A stretch of DNA of 64,000 bases from Woodsholea maritima DSM 17123 (GTDB taxonomy: Bacteria; Pseudomonadota; Alphaproteobacteria; Caulobacterales; Maricaulaceae). The stretch lies in the NCBI RefSeq assembly GCF_000382325.1, contig NZ_KB908058.1, positions 62,001 to 126,000 on the forward strand, read 5' to 3'. How positions within the stretch are numbered: position 1 is the stretch's first letter; each line of letters starts with the position of its first letter. The notes beneath the pieces were generated by a model. That model did no database searches. It worked only from the letters and a program-made list of their open reading frames with translations, and was not told the DNA's origin. Below are positions 34,469-44,493 of the stretch, piece by piece. The position numbers and the translations under genes are program-made.

Positions 34469-34984
34469 ATGTCAGCAATTGCTCTCGCCCTGGTGGCGGC
34501 CCGTGCGCGTAATGGCGTCATCGGGCGCGATAATGATTTACCCTGGCGGATCCGCTCCGATCTCAAACGCTTTAAAGAGATCACCTTGGGTAAGCCCGTG
34601 ATCATGGGGCGCAAAACCTGGGATAGCCTGCCGCGTAAGCCCTTGCCGGGCCGGGTCAATATCGTGGTCAGCCGGACCGCCAAAGCCCTAGATGGCGCGA
34701 TTATTTGCCCCAGCCTGGAAACCGCGATTGATGTGGCGCGCGATGAAGCGAGGAGCTGCGCGGTTGATGAAGTGTGTCTCATCGGCGGGGCGCAACTTTA
34801 TGAAGTCGCGCTGGATTTTGCCGATAAGCTCTACCTTACCGATGTCGCGCTGGAGCCAGAGGGCGATGCCTATTTCCCTCAGATTGTCGCCGGCCATTGG
34901 CGTGAAATCGCGCGCGAAGATCATCGCGCAGGTGAGGGGGATGATGCAGACTTTGTGCTGCGTACCCTGGTGCGCCAGCGCTAA
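34469..34984 (+). CDS. folA: Dihydrofolate reductase
   Basis: NADPH-dependent reduction of dihydrofolate, which recycles the product of the ThyA reaction. The 171-residue product has the N-terminal NGVIGRDNDLPWRI motif with the catalytic acid Asp, the GRKTWDSLPRKPLPGRVNIVVSR block and the C-terminal LIGGAQLYEVAL motif. An AAGGAGGGG site precedes the ATG, 10 bp after thyA, so the two are cotranscribed. Confidence 0.97.
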   Translation: MSAIALALVAARARNGVIGRDNDLPWRIRSDLKRFKEITLGKPVIMGRKTWDSLPRKPLPGRVNIVVSRTAKALDGAIICPSLETAIDVARDEARSCAVDEVCLIGGAQLYEVALDFADKLYLTDVALEPEGDAYFPQIVAGHWREIAREDHRAGEGDDADFVLRTLVRQR

Positions 34985-35111
34985 AAACCTTTGATAAGCG
35001 TAAGAACTGCGGGTTTCTGACGCTGCGAGGCCGGTTTGACTTGATCAAAGGCGCGTTAACGTCCATCTACTCTACCATCATAGAAACGTCATCAACTGAC
35101 AGGGAAAATCC

Positions 35112-36287
35112 ATGCCGTGGAATGACAATGCTGGCGGCGGGGGTCCATGGGGCTCCGGTGGCGGCAATCGCAAGCCTGATAATAAAAATCCCTGGGGCCA
35201 AGGCCCCAATGGTGGAGGTCGTGGGCCGAATAAGGATCAAGAGCCCGATCTCGACGATTTAATCGCGCAATTGGATGAAGGTTTGCGCCGTTTGTTCGGC
35301 GGCGGTAAACGCGGCCCTGGTGGCGCAGGCAGCAAAGGCAAGGGTCCAGGTGGCTTTCTGATCATCGGTCTGTTATTGCTGGGTGTCATGGTGTGGCTGG
35401 CCTCATCGTCATGGTATATCGTTGGCCCACAACAAGAAGGCGTGGTCCTTCGTTTTGGTCAATATTCGCGTTCTAGCGAACCGGGGTTCCAGCTGAAGCT
35501 GCCCTCACCGATTGAGACCGTGCTCTTGCCGCCCGTAGCCTCAAACCAGGAAGAATATATTGGCCGTACCGCGAGCGGAGCCAATGTCGATTCTGAAAGT
35601 CTGATGCTGACCCGCGATGAAAATATCGTTGATATTGATGCGGTGATTCAATGGCGTATCGCCACGGATTCGGTCCAGGACTTCCTGTTCAATGTCGAAG
35701 ATCCTCAGGCGGCGGTCAAGGCCGTGACGGAAAGTGCCCTGCGTGAAGTGGTGGGTAATACCAATCTGGAAACGCTGCAGACCTCATCACGGGCCCAAGT
35801 CGCTGAGCAGACACGCACTTTGGTGCAAGAAACCTTGGACGAATATCAAGCCGGTATCACGATCTTAAATGTGCAGCTGGCACGCGCTGACCCGCCAGCC
35901 GGGCCCGTGATCGAGGCGTTTGATAATGTTGTGGCGGCTGCTCAAGTTGCGGAAAGCCTTCAACTCGCAGCAAGTCAGGAAGCCAACCGCATCATTCCTG
36001 AAGCGCGCGGTGAGGCGGTTCAAACCGTGCAACGCGCAGAAGGCTATCGCCAAGCTTTGATCGCAGAAGCGACGGGTGAAGCCGAAGCCTTCAACGCGGT
36101 CTATGCGCAATATGCCTTGGCCCCAGAAGTGACGCGTCAGCGTTTATTCCTGGAGCGCATGGAAAGCGTCTACAGCCGGTCTAATCTGATCATTCTGGAT
36201 AATTCAGCCGGGGCTGTGCCCTATCTGCCGCTGGATCAATTGACCCAAAATCGTGGGGCGCAAAATACGTCTAGTGGGGGCCAATAA
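35112..36287 (+). CDS. hflK: FtsH protease modulator HflK
   Basis: Inner-membrane band-7/prohibitin-like subunit that, with HflC, forms a periplasmic cage around FtsH and tunes membrane-protein turnover. The 391-residue protein has a Gly/Asn-rich N-terminal cytoplasmic region, one transmembrane segment (about residues 80-100, GGFLIIGLLLLGVMVWLAS), and the SPFH domain beginning IVGPQQEGVVLRFG, then a long coiled-coil with AQVAESLQLAASQEANR. The stop and the hflC start overlap by one base in TAATG, so they are translationally coupled. Confidence 0.95.
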   Translation: MPWNDNAGGGGPWGSGGGNRKPDNKNPWGQGPNGGGRGPNKDQEPDLDDLIAQLDEGLRRLFGGGKRGPGGAGSKGKGPGGFLIIGLLLLGVMVWLASSSWYIVGPQQEGVVLRFGQYSRSSEPGFQLKLPSPIETVLLPPVASNQEEYIGRTASGANVDSESLMLTRDENIVDIDAVIQWRIATDSVQDFLFNVEDPQAAVKAVTESALREVVGNTNLETLQTSSRAQVAEQTRTLVQETLDEYQAGITILNVQLARADPPAGPVIEAFDNVVAAAQVAESLQLAASQEANRIIPEARGEAVQTVQRAEGYRQALIAEATGEAEAFNAVYAQYALAPEVTRQRLFLERMESVYSRSNLIILDNSAGAVPYLPLDQLTQNRGAQNTSSGGQ

Positions 36288-37177
36288 TGAATATGAAGAC
36301 GGTTCTTATTATCGGGGTTGTGATCCTGATTGGTCTTGTGGGACGCGAGTCCATGTTTGTCGTGAATGAGGCTGAACAGGCCCTGGTCATCCGTTTAGGG
36401 CGTCCGGTCGCTGCGTTTAATGCCAATGGTCAAGAAGCGGGTCTGCATTTCAAACGTCCGTTCACAGATTCGGTGGACATTTATAGTCGTAAGATTTTAG
36501 ATCTGGATATGGAGCGCTCGCCCCTAACGGCGGCGGACCGTGAGCGGATCGAGATCGATGCCTTCATGCGTTATCGCATTAATGACCCGCAAAAATTCCG
36601 TGAGCGTTTGCGCAATCTGGCCCGCGGTGAGGCGACATTGACGGCGATCATGTCCAATGTGCTGCGCGATGTGGTGGCCACCGTGCCTTCACAGGATGTG
36701 ATCTCTGGACAGCGCGCTGAGATTATGCGCCGTGTGCAAGTGGGTGTTGAAAACGAAGTCAGTGCCCAGGATCTGGGTGTTGAAGTTATTGATATCCGGA
36801 TCAAGCGCGCGGAATTGCCGTCCAATATCCGTAATCGGGTGTTTGAACGGATGATTGCCGAGCGCGGTCAAGAGGCGCAGCGTATCCGCTCTGAGGGTGA
36901 GGAGCGGGCCCGCGAAATTCGCGCGAACGCCAATCGCCAAGTGCGGGTCATTCAGGCCGAAGCCGAAGCCGAAGCCAAGCGTATTCGCGGTGATGCGGAT
37001 GCGCAGGCGACCGCGATTTATGCCGAGGCCTTTGGCCGTGATCCGGAGTTTTATCGCTTCTATCGCTCGCTTCAGGCCTATGAAACGGCTGTACGCGCTG
37101 GCACGCCCATCATCGTGCCCGCAGATTCGGAGTTTTTCCGCTATTTCCAAAACCTCGACGGGGGCGACGGAAACTAG
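36287..37177 (+). CDS. hflC: FtsH protease modulator HflC
   Basis: Partner of HflK in the FtsH-associated membrane complex. The 296-residue product has an N-terminal transmembrane segment (VLIIGVVILIGLVG), the SPFH domain (SMFVVNEAEQALVIRLGRPV), VQDLGVEVIDIRIKRAELP-type residues, and a helical arm rich in Arg/Ala/Glu (EGEERAREIRANANRQ...). It starts within the hflK stop. The operon ends at a strong terminator directly downstream; the DegP-type gene follows. Confidence 0.95.
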   Translation: MNMKTVLIIGVVILIGLVGRESMFVVNEAEQALVIRLGRPVAAFNANGQEAGLHFKRPFTDSVDIYSRKILDLDMERSPLTAADRERIEIDAFMRYRINDPQKFRERLRNLARGEATLTAIMSNVLRDVVATVPSQDVISGQRAEIMRRVQVGVENEVSAQDLGVEVIDIRIKRAELPSNIRNRVFERMIAERGQEAQRIRSEGEERAREIRANANRQVRVIQAEAEAEAKRIRGDADAQATAIYAEAFGRDPEFYRFYRSLQAYETAVRAGTPIIVPADSEFFRYFQNLDGGDGN

Positions 37178-37198
37178 ATTGAAATCTGAAATGTTAGG

Positions 37199-37226
37199 AA
37201 AAAGGTCGGCTCTGCCGGCCTTTTTT
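37199..37226 (+). terminator. Rho-independent terminator after hflKC
   Basis: AAAAAGGTCGGC and GCCGGCCTTTTTT arms with a TCT loop and a six-T tail follow the hflC stop by about 20 bp. One G-U pair is in the stem. Confidence 0.88.
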
Positions 37227-37356
37227 CTTGAAGCGGGCCTTTAAACTGCAGATAAGGCGTTTAAACACGCGCAAGTGAGCTCAGCTTAACTTGCCACTTG
37301 AGGCCAGATCGCGATACATCTGAGCTCTGCCTTGATAAAGACGAGAGTGGGGAAGC

Positions 37357-38751
37357 ATGATGCGCGCTGTTTTGGCGATTTTAGCTCTTTTGGCCATGAC
37401 GATCACACCCAGCCAGGCCCAGCCGGTAGAAGGGTTTGCCGATCTGGCCGAGCGGTTATCGCCTGCCGTGGTCAATATCTCGACCGCGCAAACTGTGGCA
37501 CGCAATGATGGCTTGCCGACTTTCCCGCCGGGCTCTCCCCTAGAGCGGTTTAATGATTTACTGGGCGATGGTCCGCGCATTACCGGCTCGCTGGGCTCAG
37601 GTTTTATCATTGATGCGTCCGGCCTGGTCGTGACCAATAATCACGTGATTGATGACGCCGATGAGGTGGAGGTCACCCTGTCTGATGGGCGCACCTTGGC
37701 GGCGGAGATCATTGGCCGCGATGCCGCTACCGATTTGGCGCTGCTGCGCGTGCAGACCCGTGAGCCTTTACCGGCGGTCAATTGGGCCGATTCCGATGCG
37801 GCGCGGGTTGGCGATTGGGTGATCGCGATCGGGAACCCCTTTGGTCTGGGTGGATCCTTGTCGGCCGGTGTGATCTCGGCGCGCGGGCGTGAAATTGGCG
37901 GGCGCTATGATGATTATATCCAGACCGATGTTGCGATTAACCGCGGTAATTCCGGCGGGCCGATGTTTGACATGGACGGCGATGTCGTGGGCGTTAATAC
38001 CGCGATTTATTCGCCCACGGGCACCAGCGTTGGGATCAGCTTCTCTATCCCGTCCAATATCGCCCATGGTGTCATCCAGCAATTGTTGGAATTTGGTGAA
38101 ACCCGCCGGGGCTGGTTGGGTGTGAATGTTCAAACGGTGGATGCGGATATGGCTGTGGCTTTAGGGCTGGGCTCACCGCGCGGCGCGTTGGTCAGTCAGG
38201 TCAATTCTGAAGGCCCGGCCGCGGCTGCGGGTATGCAGGTGGGCGATTTGATCCTCGCCTTTGATGGTCGCCCCGTGCCTGATGATCGCCGCTTGCCGCG
38301 CATTGTCGCAGAAAGTGCGGTCGGCGCGCGGGTCAATGTTGATATTCTGCGTCGCGGGGAGCCTCTGGTTCTGGAAGTGGAAATCGCGCGGTTGGAAGAA
38401 GAAGATGGCGGTGCGCAAGCGCCAAGCGGTCTACCCAATCTGGGGGAAGATAGCGCCTTTCATGCCGGGCTGTTGGGCCTGACTTTGGAGCCCTTGAACG
38501 AAGCGCTGCGTCGGCGCTGGCGTATTCACCCCGATGCCGATGGCTTGGTGGTGACCGGGGTGGATCCATCCTCGGATGCGTCCGGAAAGGTGCGCGAAGG
38601 CGACGTTGTCGAAGAGATTGCCTGGACCTCGGTTGAAAGCCTGGATCAGGCCCGCCAGATCGTGGAAGAGGCCGCAGGCTCTGCCAATGCGCCGGTTCTC
38701 TTAACGCTGAACCGCGCGGGTCAATTTATCTTCCAGACCGTTCGTCCTTAA
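37357..38751 (+). CDS. Do/DegP-family periplasmic serine protease
   Basis: Periplasmic quality-control protease and chaperone of 464 residues. A signal peptide ends at SQAQ (about residue 21). The catalytic triad is His96 (TNNHV), Asp126 (ATDLALL) and Ser199 (GNSGGP). Two PDZ domains follow (about 245-330 and 370-460). It lies just after hflKC, an order common in alphaproteobacteria, and the two act together on envelope protein quality, although a terminator separates the genes. miaA starts 18 bp downstream. Confidence 0.95.
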   Translation: MMRAVLAILALLAMTITPSQAQPVEGFADLAERLSPAVVNISTAQTVARNDGLPTFPPGSPLERFNDLLGDGPRITGSLGSGFIIDASGLVVTNNHVIDDADEVEVTLSDGRTLAAEIIGRDAATDLALLRVQTREPLPAVNWADSDAARVGDWVIAIGNPFGLGGSLSAGVISARGREIGGRYDDYIQTDVAINRGNSGGPMFDMDGDVVGVNTAIYSPTGTSVGISFSIPSNIAHGVIQQLLEFGETRRGWLGVNVQTVDADMAVALGLGSPRGALVSQVNSEGPAAAAGMQVGDLILAFDGRPVPDDRRLPRIVAESAVGARVNVDILRRGEPLVLEVEIARLEEEDGGAQAPSGLPNLGEDSAFHAGLLGLTLEPLNEALRRRWRIHPDADGLVVTGVDPSSDASGKVREGDVVEEIAWTSVESLDQARQIVEEAAGSANAPVLLTLNRAGQFIFQTVRP

Positions 38752-38769
38752 CGCTGTTGAAAGGCCGCC

Positions 38770-39708
38770 ATGGCCGCACCGCGCCCTGATATCGTGCTGA
38801 TTGCCGGACCAACCGCGTCCGGCAAGACCGCGCTGGCCATCCATGCCGCTGAGGCTTTGGACGGTGAGATTGTGAATGCCGATTCCATGCAAGTTTATGA
38901 TGGGCTCAACCTGATCACCGCGCGCCCCAGCGTCGATGAGCTGGCCGCTGCCCCCCATCATCTGTTCGGCGTGATTGATCCCGGGATACGCTGTTCGGTG
39001 GGCCATTGGCTGAGCCTGGCCCAGGATAAAATCACAGACATTACCGCGCGCGGCAAGGTCGCCATTGTGGTTGGTGGAACGGGGCTGTATTTCAAAAGCC
39101 TCACCCAAGGTCTGGCTCCCGCTCCCGATATTCCCGACGCCATCAAGGCCAAATCCCATGCCCTTTATGAGGCGCAAGGCATTGAGGGTCTGCGCGCGGA
39201 GGCGGAAAAATATGATCGGGATGCGGCGGCGCGCATTTTGGGCAATGATCCCCAGCGCCTTTTGCGCGTTATCGAAATCGGTTGGGTGACGGGCCAAAGC
39301 CTTACTCAGATTCAAAACAACACCGCGCCCGTCATTGCGCGTGAGCGCTGGCGCGGTATCGTGATCGAGCCGGATCGCGCCGCGCTCTATGCCAGAATAG
39401 ATGCGCGCTTTCGCCTGATGATGACCGGCGGCGCTTTGGAGGAGGTTGAGGCGATTTTGGCGCGCAATCTCGATCCGCAATTACCGGCCATGAAGGCGGT
39501 GGGCGTACCGCAATTACGCGCTTATCTGGCCGGTGACATGACGCTTGAAGCCGCTATCGCCGATGCCCAGATGGAAAGCCGACGCTATGCCAAGCGACAA
39601 TATACCTGGTTTCGTAATCAACACGGCGATTGGGATCGGATCACCAGCCTTGATCCCGGTGAAGCCCGCGCCCAATGTGAGGCTTTGATCGGCGATCTTC
39701 GCCCTTAA
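38770..39708 (+). CDS. miaA: tRNA dimethylallyltransferase
   Basis: Transfers a dimethylallyl group to N6 of A37 in tRNAs that read UNN codons. The 312-residue product has the P-loop GPTASGKT (residues 13-20), NADSMQVYDGL, the GGTGLYFKSLTQGL motif and the C-terminal RRYAKRQYTWFRNQ motif. It follows the DegP-type gene by 18 bp and is probably read from the same transcript. Confidence 0.97.
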   Translation: MAAPRPDIVLIAGPTASGKTALAIHAAEALDGEIVNADSMQVYDGLNLITARPSVDELAAAPHHLFGVIDPGIRCSVGHWLSLAQDKITDITARGKVAIVVGGTGLYFKSLTQGLAPAPDIPDAIKAKSHALYEAQGIEGLRAEAEKYDRDAAARILGNDPQRLLRVIEIGWVTGQSLTQIQNNTAPVIARERWRGIVIEPDRAALYARIDARFRLMMTGGALEEVEAILARNLDPQLPAMKAVGVPQLRAYLAGDMTLEAAIADAQMESRRYAKRQYTWFRNQHGDWDRITSLDPGEARAQCEALIGDLRP

Positions 39709-39734
39709 GTCTCGTCTTTTAAAAGGCTCGTCCC

Positions 39735-40757
39735 ATGAGCATGCCCCCATCCTCCAACTCCACTACAGACGCCCCGCTTTATGAAGCGGAGATTGATCTC
39801 GCCCCGATTAAGGCGCGCCGCCTGGTCATTGTGGGCTATGGCAATCATGGCCGCGCCCATGCGTTGAATTTGCGTGATTATGGGGTTGAGGCGATTGTGA
39901 TTGCGCTACGCGAGGGCTCGCCTCGCTATGCCACGGCTCGCGAGGATGGGTTTGACGTCATGGATATGGATCGGGCCGCCCAATGGGGCGATGCCTTTTC
40001 CATTCTGGCCGCCGATGAAGCCCATGGCCAGATCTGGCGCGATCATCTCGCCCCCCATCATCGCGCCGGTAAGGCCTATATGTTCTGCCATGGATTCTCT
40101 ATTGAATATGGCCTGATTGATCCCCCCCCTGATGCGGATATTTTGCTGTGCTCACCCAAAGGGCCGGGCGGGGCGGTACGCGCGACCTATCTCAAAGGCG
40201 GCGGTCTGATCGGCTTTTATGGCGTTCATCAAGATGCCAGTGGTACGGGTAAAGCCTTGGCGCTCGCCTATATGGCCGGGGTGGGATGTGGCCGGGCCGG
40301 GATTTATCCTTCTACCTTTCGCGAGGAGGCTTTGTCCGACATTCTTGGTGAGCAGGCGGTTTTGGTCGGTGGACTAGTGGCGCTCGCCCGCCAAGGCTTT
40401 GAAACCCTGGTAAAAGCCGGGGTCAGCCCGCGCATGGCCTATATCGATAGTGTGCATGAGATTAAGTATCTTGCCGATCTGATCCACACCCGCGGCGTTC
40501 ATGGCATGTATGGCGCGATTTCCGATACGGCTGAATTTGGGGCGCACCGCGTGGAAGATAAAATCGCCACGGCTCTGGCCCCGGTGTTTGAAGAGATTTC
40601 GCGCGATGTCATTTCTGGGCGCTTTGCTCAAGACTGGGTGGCTGACTTTGAAAAAGATCGTGAAAGCCTCTATCGCGCCCGTGCCGCCTGGAAAGACCAT
40701 CCCCTTGATGCTGCGGGCGCGCAAATGCGCGCCATGATCACGAAGTGGGAGGGGTGA
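39735..40757 (+). CDS. Divergent ketol-acid reductoisomerase (IlvC-like)
   Basis: Resembles ketol-acid reductoisomerase, the NADPH enzyme of branched-chain amino acid synthesis. The 340-residue form is class I length. The nucleotide motif is GYGNHGRAHALNLRDYG where the usual form has GYGSQGH. The catalytic set is readable: His119 in FCHGF, Lys142 in PKGPG, Asp202 and Glu206 in SDILGEQ, Glu242 in VHEIK, and the ISDTAE segment. The residue expected to be a Glu metal ligand four positions before Glu242 is Asp238. An extended N-terminal 25 residues and changes throughout make it a divergent member. No ilv or leu gene is next to it, so its substrate is uncertain. Confidence 0.8.
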   Translation: MSMPPSSNSTTDAPLYEAEIDLAPIKARRLVIVGYGNHGRAHALNLRDYGVEAIVIALREGSPRYATAREDGFDVMDMDRAAQWGDAFSILAADEAHGQIWRDHLAPHHRAGKAYMFCHGFSIEYGLIDPPPDADILLCSPKGPGGAVRATYLKGGGLIGFYGVHQDASGTGKALALAYMAGVGCGRAGIYPSTFREEALSDILGEQAVLVGGLVALARQGFETLVKAGVSPRMAYIDSVHEIKYLADLIHTRGVHGMYGAISDTAEFGAHRVEDKIATALAPVFEEISRDVISGRFAQDWVADFEKDRESLYRARAAWKDHPLDAAGAQMRAMITKWEG

Positions 40758-41432
40758 GTGTTTACTCTTGCGAACTCTGCGGGTTCGATCTTGGACCCCG
40801 GATCAAGTCCGGGGCCGCGATGAGGTAAATCTCTCAACCGTGTTCCCGTCCAAGCCAAGCGCAGAGCCGGGGTGACGGGTGTGAGACCTGTCCTCCCCTG
40901 TTTACGGGGGAGGTGGCCGGAACGGCCGGAGGGGGCGTTTAAATAACCCTTAGGCAGCAGGCTAAATAAGAAATTGTCATCCCGGACGAACGTCAGTGAG
41001 ATCCGGGATCTATGACCCTTGCCATTACGCTCAATAGATCCCGGCTCAAGGCCGGGATGACAGTTTAAGAGGTTTCCTCGCTTACGTTGCGGACGGCACT
41101 TCTTCAATGCCCTAACGGCTGTCGCCTACTTGAGGGCGTTCGTCCTTGCGACCCTTTGGGTCGAACATGTCATGCCAGACTTGATCTGGCATCCATGGCG
41201 TGACCTTGGCGATAGTGTCTTCATAACCAGAACCGGCCTCCACCCCTTCGACACTGAACCCCAAATCCAGTGCGCTCATCAGAAAAATCGAGCCCATCTG
41301 CAGCCCGCACGTGTGTCAAAGCCCTCCCTCTCTTGATCTTCTGCGCCCCCGCGCCTAGGGTCGCGGCCATTCTTTATATCGCCCCCCATAAGCGCGCCTT
41401 TCGCGCGATCTTTACAGTAAAGACCCAGATCC
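40758..41432. repeat. Intergenic repeat cluster E
   Basis: No gene is supported. It holds a CCCCGGA-TCAAG-TCCGGGG palindrome (40796-40817), the GGGGAGG/CCTCCCC plus GGCCGGAACGGCC double hairpin (40891-40937), CCGGGATC...CCGGGATGACAG pairs (40980-41065), the CTCGCTTACG...GGACGGCACTTCTT module (41076-41150) and a degraded composite unit (41169-41272). The last 160 bp hold no element I can name; the glyQ promoter should be there. Confidence 0.78.
41169..41272 (-). repeat. Composite palindromic repeat unit, copy 6 (degraded)
   Basis: Starts intact with GTCAT and GCCAGA-cTTGa-TCTGGC, but the middle part is diverged (TAACCAGAACC retained) and the right palindrome has decayed to CCCCAAATCCAGTGCG. 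Confidence 0.6.
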
Positions 41433-42323
41433 ATGAGTGCAGCGTCCGCCGCCCCGTCCTTTCAAGATTTGATCTTACGTTTGCAGGCCTATTGGGCCGG
41501 CCAAGGCTGTGCGATTTTACAGCCCTATGACAGCGAAGTGGGCGCGGGGACTTTGCATCCGGCAACAACCTTGCGCTCATTGGGGCCAAAGCCCTGGCGC
41601 GCGGCCTATGTGCAGCCATCACGGCGCCCGGCTGACGGGCGCTATGGCGAGAACCCCAATCGCCTGCAGCATTATTATCAGTTTCAGGTCTTGTTGAAGC
41701 CATCACCTTCGAACCTGCAAGATCTTTATCTGGGCTCGCTCGATGCCATCGGTGTCGACCGTGCGCTGCATGATGTGCGTTTTGTGGAAGATGACTGGGA
41801 AAACCCCACCGTGGGGGCCTGGGGGCTGGGCTGGGAAGTGTGGTGCGATGGCATGGAGGTCAGCCAGTTCACCTATTTCCAACAGGTCGGCGGCCTGGAT
41901 GTCGATCTGGTGTCGGGGGAGCTGACCTATGGGTTGGAGCGTCTGGCCATGTATGTGCAGGGCGTTGAAAACGTCTATGATCTGGACTTCAATGGTGCCG
42001 GCCTCAAATATGGCGACATCTTTCAGGAGGCCGAGCGTCAATATTCGCGATTTAACTTTGAAGAGGCCGATGTCGAGACTTTGATCGGCTGGTTCGAAGA
42101 TTGTGAGCGCCAGTGCAAGGCCTTGCTGGCGCTGGATAAACCCGTGCCGCTGCCGGCCTATGATTTCTGCCTTAAAGCCTCGCATTATTTCAACCTCGTC
42201 GATGCGCGCGGCGCGATTTCCGTGGCGGAGCGCGCCAGCTGGATTGCGCGCGTGCGTGATTTGGCCAAGGGCTGCGCCGAGGCCTGGGTGGCGTGTGAGC
42301 GCGCCGCGCTGGAAACCGCATAA
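41433..42323 (+). CDS. glyQ: Glycyl-tRNA synthetase, alpha subunit
   Basis: Alpha subunit of the bacterial alpha2beta2 glycyl-tRNA synthetase; it carries the class II active site that activates glycine. At 296 residues it is the normal length. Diagnostic segments are [47 protein letters not shown] and [12 protein letters not shown]. It is followed after 15 bp by glyS. Confidence 0.98.
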   Translation: MSAASAAPSFQDLILRLQAYWAGQGCAILQPYDSEVGAGTLHPATTLRSLGPKPWRAAYVQPSRRPADGRYGENPNRLQHYYQFQVLLKPSPSNLQDLYLGSLDAIGVDRALHDVRFVEDDWENPTVGAWGLGWEVWCDGMEVSQFTYFQQVGGLDVDLVSGELTYGLERLAMYVQGVENVYDLDFNGAGLKYGDIFQEAERQYSRFNFEEADVETLIGWFEDCERQCKALLALDKPVPLPAYDFCLKASHYFNLVDARGAISVAERASWIARVRDLAKGCAEAWVACERAALETA

Positions 42324-42338
42324 GAGGGGGGATGAGCG

Positions 42339-44435
42339 ATGTCTGAGTTTTTGTTTGAAATCTTCTGCGAAGAAATCCCCGCGCGTATGCAGCTTCATGC
42401 CCAGGGCGAGCTGGAAAAGCTGTTCTTGGGCGCGCTGGCTGAGGCCGGTTTGAAGCCGCAAAGCCATCAGGTTTTCTCGGGCCCGCGCCGTTTGACCTTG
42501 GTCTTGAACGGTCTGCCGGAAAAAACCGAAGATGTGCGTGAGGAACGTAAAGGCCCGCGCGTCGGTGCGCCGGAAAAAGCCGTTGAGGGCTTTTTGCGCG
42601 GGGCCGGGATTGCCAGTCTTGATCAGTGTGAAACCCGTGCGGACAATAAAGGCGAATATTATGTTGCCCTGATCGAAAAGCCGGGCCGCGAGACCAAAGC
42701 CGTGTTGGCCGAGGCGATTGAGACGACCATTAAGGGCTTTTCCTGGCCGAAATCGATGAAATTTGGCGAAGGCGAAACGCTGCAGCGCTGGGTGCGCCCC
42801 ATCCAGCGCCTTACTGCGATTTTCAACGGTGAAGTCATCCCGGCCAAAGTCTTTGGTCTGGAAACGGGTAATGTCACCGAAGGCCACCGCGTGCATGGGC
42901 GCGGGCCCTTCAGCGTGGCAAGCTTTAGCGAATACGCTGAGATCCTCACCGGTGAGGGGCATGTGATGATCGACCGGGTAGCACGTCAGGCCAAGATTTT
43001 GGCCGATGCGCGCCAAGTCTGTCTCGATGCCGGGCTGGAGCTGGTCGAGGATGGGGGGCTGTTGGCGGAGGTCACCGGCCTGGTGGAACACCCCATTGCC
43101 CTGCTGGGCGATATGGATCCTGATTTCCTGACCTTGCCGCCTGAAGTCATCACCCTGACCATGAAGGTGCACCAAAAATATTTCGCGGTGAAGGATCCCC
43201 AAACCGGCAAGCTGGCGGCAAAATTTGTCGTGATCGCCAATCAAGCAGCCCCCGATGGCGGCAAAGCCATTGCGGCGGGTAATGCGCGTGTCCTCTCTGC
43301 GCGCCTGTCAGATGCCCGTCATTTCTGGGATCTGGACCGCAAAACGCCCTTAAGCGCCATGGCAGGTGAGCTTTCCAAAGTCACCTTCCACAAAAAACTT
43401 GGCAGTGTGGCGGACAAGGTTGAGCGCGTGGCGCAACTGGCGCGCGAACTTGCGCCAATCGTGGGGGCCGACGCGGATCTGGCAGAAAAGGCCGCGCGTT
43501 TGGCGAAAGCCGATCTGGTCAGCCAGATGGTTTATGAATTCCCTGAGTTGCAGGGCGCGATGGGGCGTTATTATGCGCTGGAGCAGGGCGAAGATAGCGC
43601 CGTGGCCGATGCCATCAAAGCCCATTACCAGCCCCAAGGCCCATCCGATGATGTGCCCACTGCGCCAGTGTCCGCCGCTGTGGCGCTGGCCGATAAGCTC
43701 GATACGCTTGTGGGTTTCTGGGCGATAGATGAAAAGCCCACCGGCTCCAAAGATCCGTTCGCGCTACGCCGGGCAGCGCTGGGCGTTATTCGGATTGCCT
43801 TGGAAGGGAATGTCCGTTTGGGCCTTCATGCGATTTTGACCAAAGCCGGTGAGGTTTTGGGTCAAAGCCTGGACGTCTCTGATCTCCTCGCTTTCTTTGC
43901 GGACCGGTTAAAAGTCCATCTGAAAGACGAAGGTCTGCGCCATGACATTATCGATGCCGTGTTTGCGCCCAATAAAGAGGGGGTGCGTGATGATGATCTG
44001 GTGCGCGTGACCCATAAAGCGCGCGCGCTGCAGGCCTTCTTAAATGGTGAAGATGGTGCGGCGCTGGTGGCGGGCTATAAGCGCGCGGCGAATATCTTGA
44101 AAGCCGAAGAGAAGAAGGATGGCGCGGCCTATGATGGCGTGCCCGAGGCTGATTATGTCGCCAGCGCACCTGAAGCGGCTGAACGCGCTTTGATTTCAGC
44201 GCTTGATGAAGCGGGCGCTGCTGCAAAATTAGCCATGGATGCGGAAGATTTCACCGCTGCCATGGCCGCCTTGGCAAAATTACGCGCGCCGGTCGATTCT
44301 TTCTTTGACGCTGTCGTCGTGAATGTGACAGAAGGGGAGAAGGCGGCAATGTTGCGTCGCAATAGGCTTCTGCTACTGTCATGTATTCGTGCGGCGGTGC
44401 GCAATGTTGCTGATTTTGATCGCCTCGAAGGGTAA
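42339..44435 (+). CDS. glyS: Glycyl-tRNA synthetase, beta subunit
   Basis: Beta subunit, needed for tRNA recognition. The 698-residue product begins with LFEIFCEEIPARM, has SMKFGEGETLQRWVRPIQRLTAIFNGEVIP, HQKYFAVKDPQTGKL, ADLVSQMVYEFPELQGAMGRYYAL and the DALR-type anticodon-binding C-terminal region. An internal GSKDPFALRRAALGVIRI segment is typical. A GAGGGGGG site precedes the ATG. It forms an operon with glyQ. Confidence 0.98.
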   Translation: MSEFLFEIFCEEIPARMQLHAQGELEKLFLGALAEAGLKPQSHQVFSGPRRLTLVLNGLPEKTEDVREERKGPRVGAPEKAVEGFLRGAGIASLDQCETRADNKGEYYVALIEKPGRETKAVLAEAIETTIKGFSWPKSMKFGEGETLQRWVRPIQRLTAIFNGEVIPAKVFGLETGNVTEGHRVHGRGPFSVASFSEYAEILTGEGHVMIDRVARQAKILADARQVCLDAGLELVEDGGLLAEVTGLVEHPIALLGDMDPDFLTLPPEVITLTMKVHQKYFAVKDPQTGKLAAKFVVIANQAAPDGGKAIAAGNARVLSARLSDARHFWDLDRKTPLSAMAGELSKVTFHKKLGSVADKVERVAQLARELAPIVGADADLAEKAARLAKADLVSQMVYEFPELQGAMGRYYALEQGEDSAVADAIKAHYQPQGPSDDVPTAPVSAAVALADKLDTLVGFWAIDEKPTGSKDPFALRRAALGVIRIALEGNVRLGLHAILTKAGEVLGQSLDVSDLLAFFADRLKVHLKDEGLRHDIIDAVFAPNKEGVRDDDLVRVTHKARALQAFLNGEDGAALVAGYKRAANILKAEEKKDGAAYDGVPEADYVASAPEAAERALISALDEAGAAAKLAMDAEDFTAAMAALAKLRAPVDSFFDAVVVNVTEGEKAAMLRRNRLLLLSCIRAAVRNVADFDRLEG

Positions 44436-44493
44436 AGCCCGTCCATCGGTCGGTTCTTTATCCGGGGTCTGAGTATTCTTAAGGGGATTCCCA

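Noticed and set aside
41703-43244. A 513-codon minus-strand open frame across glyQ and glyS
   Set aside because: It spans two well-recognised tRNA synthetase genes on the other strand and has no recognisable domain.
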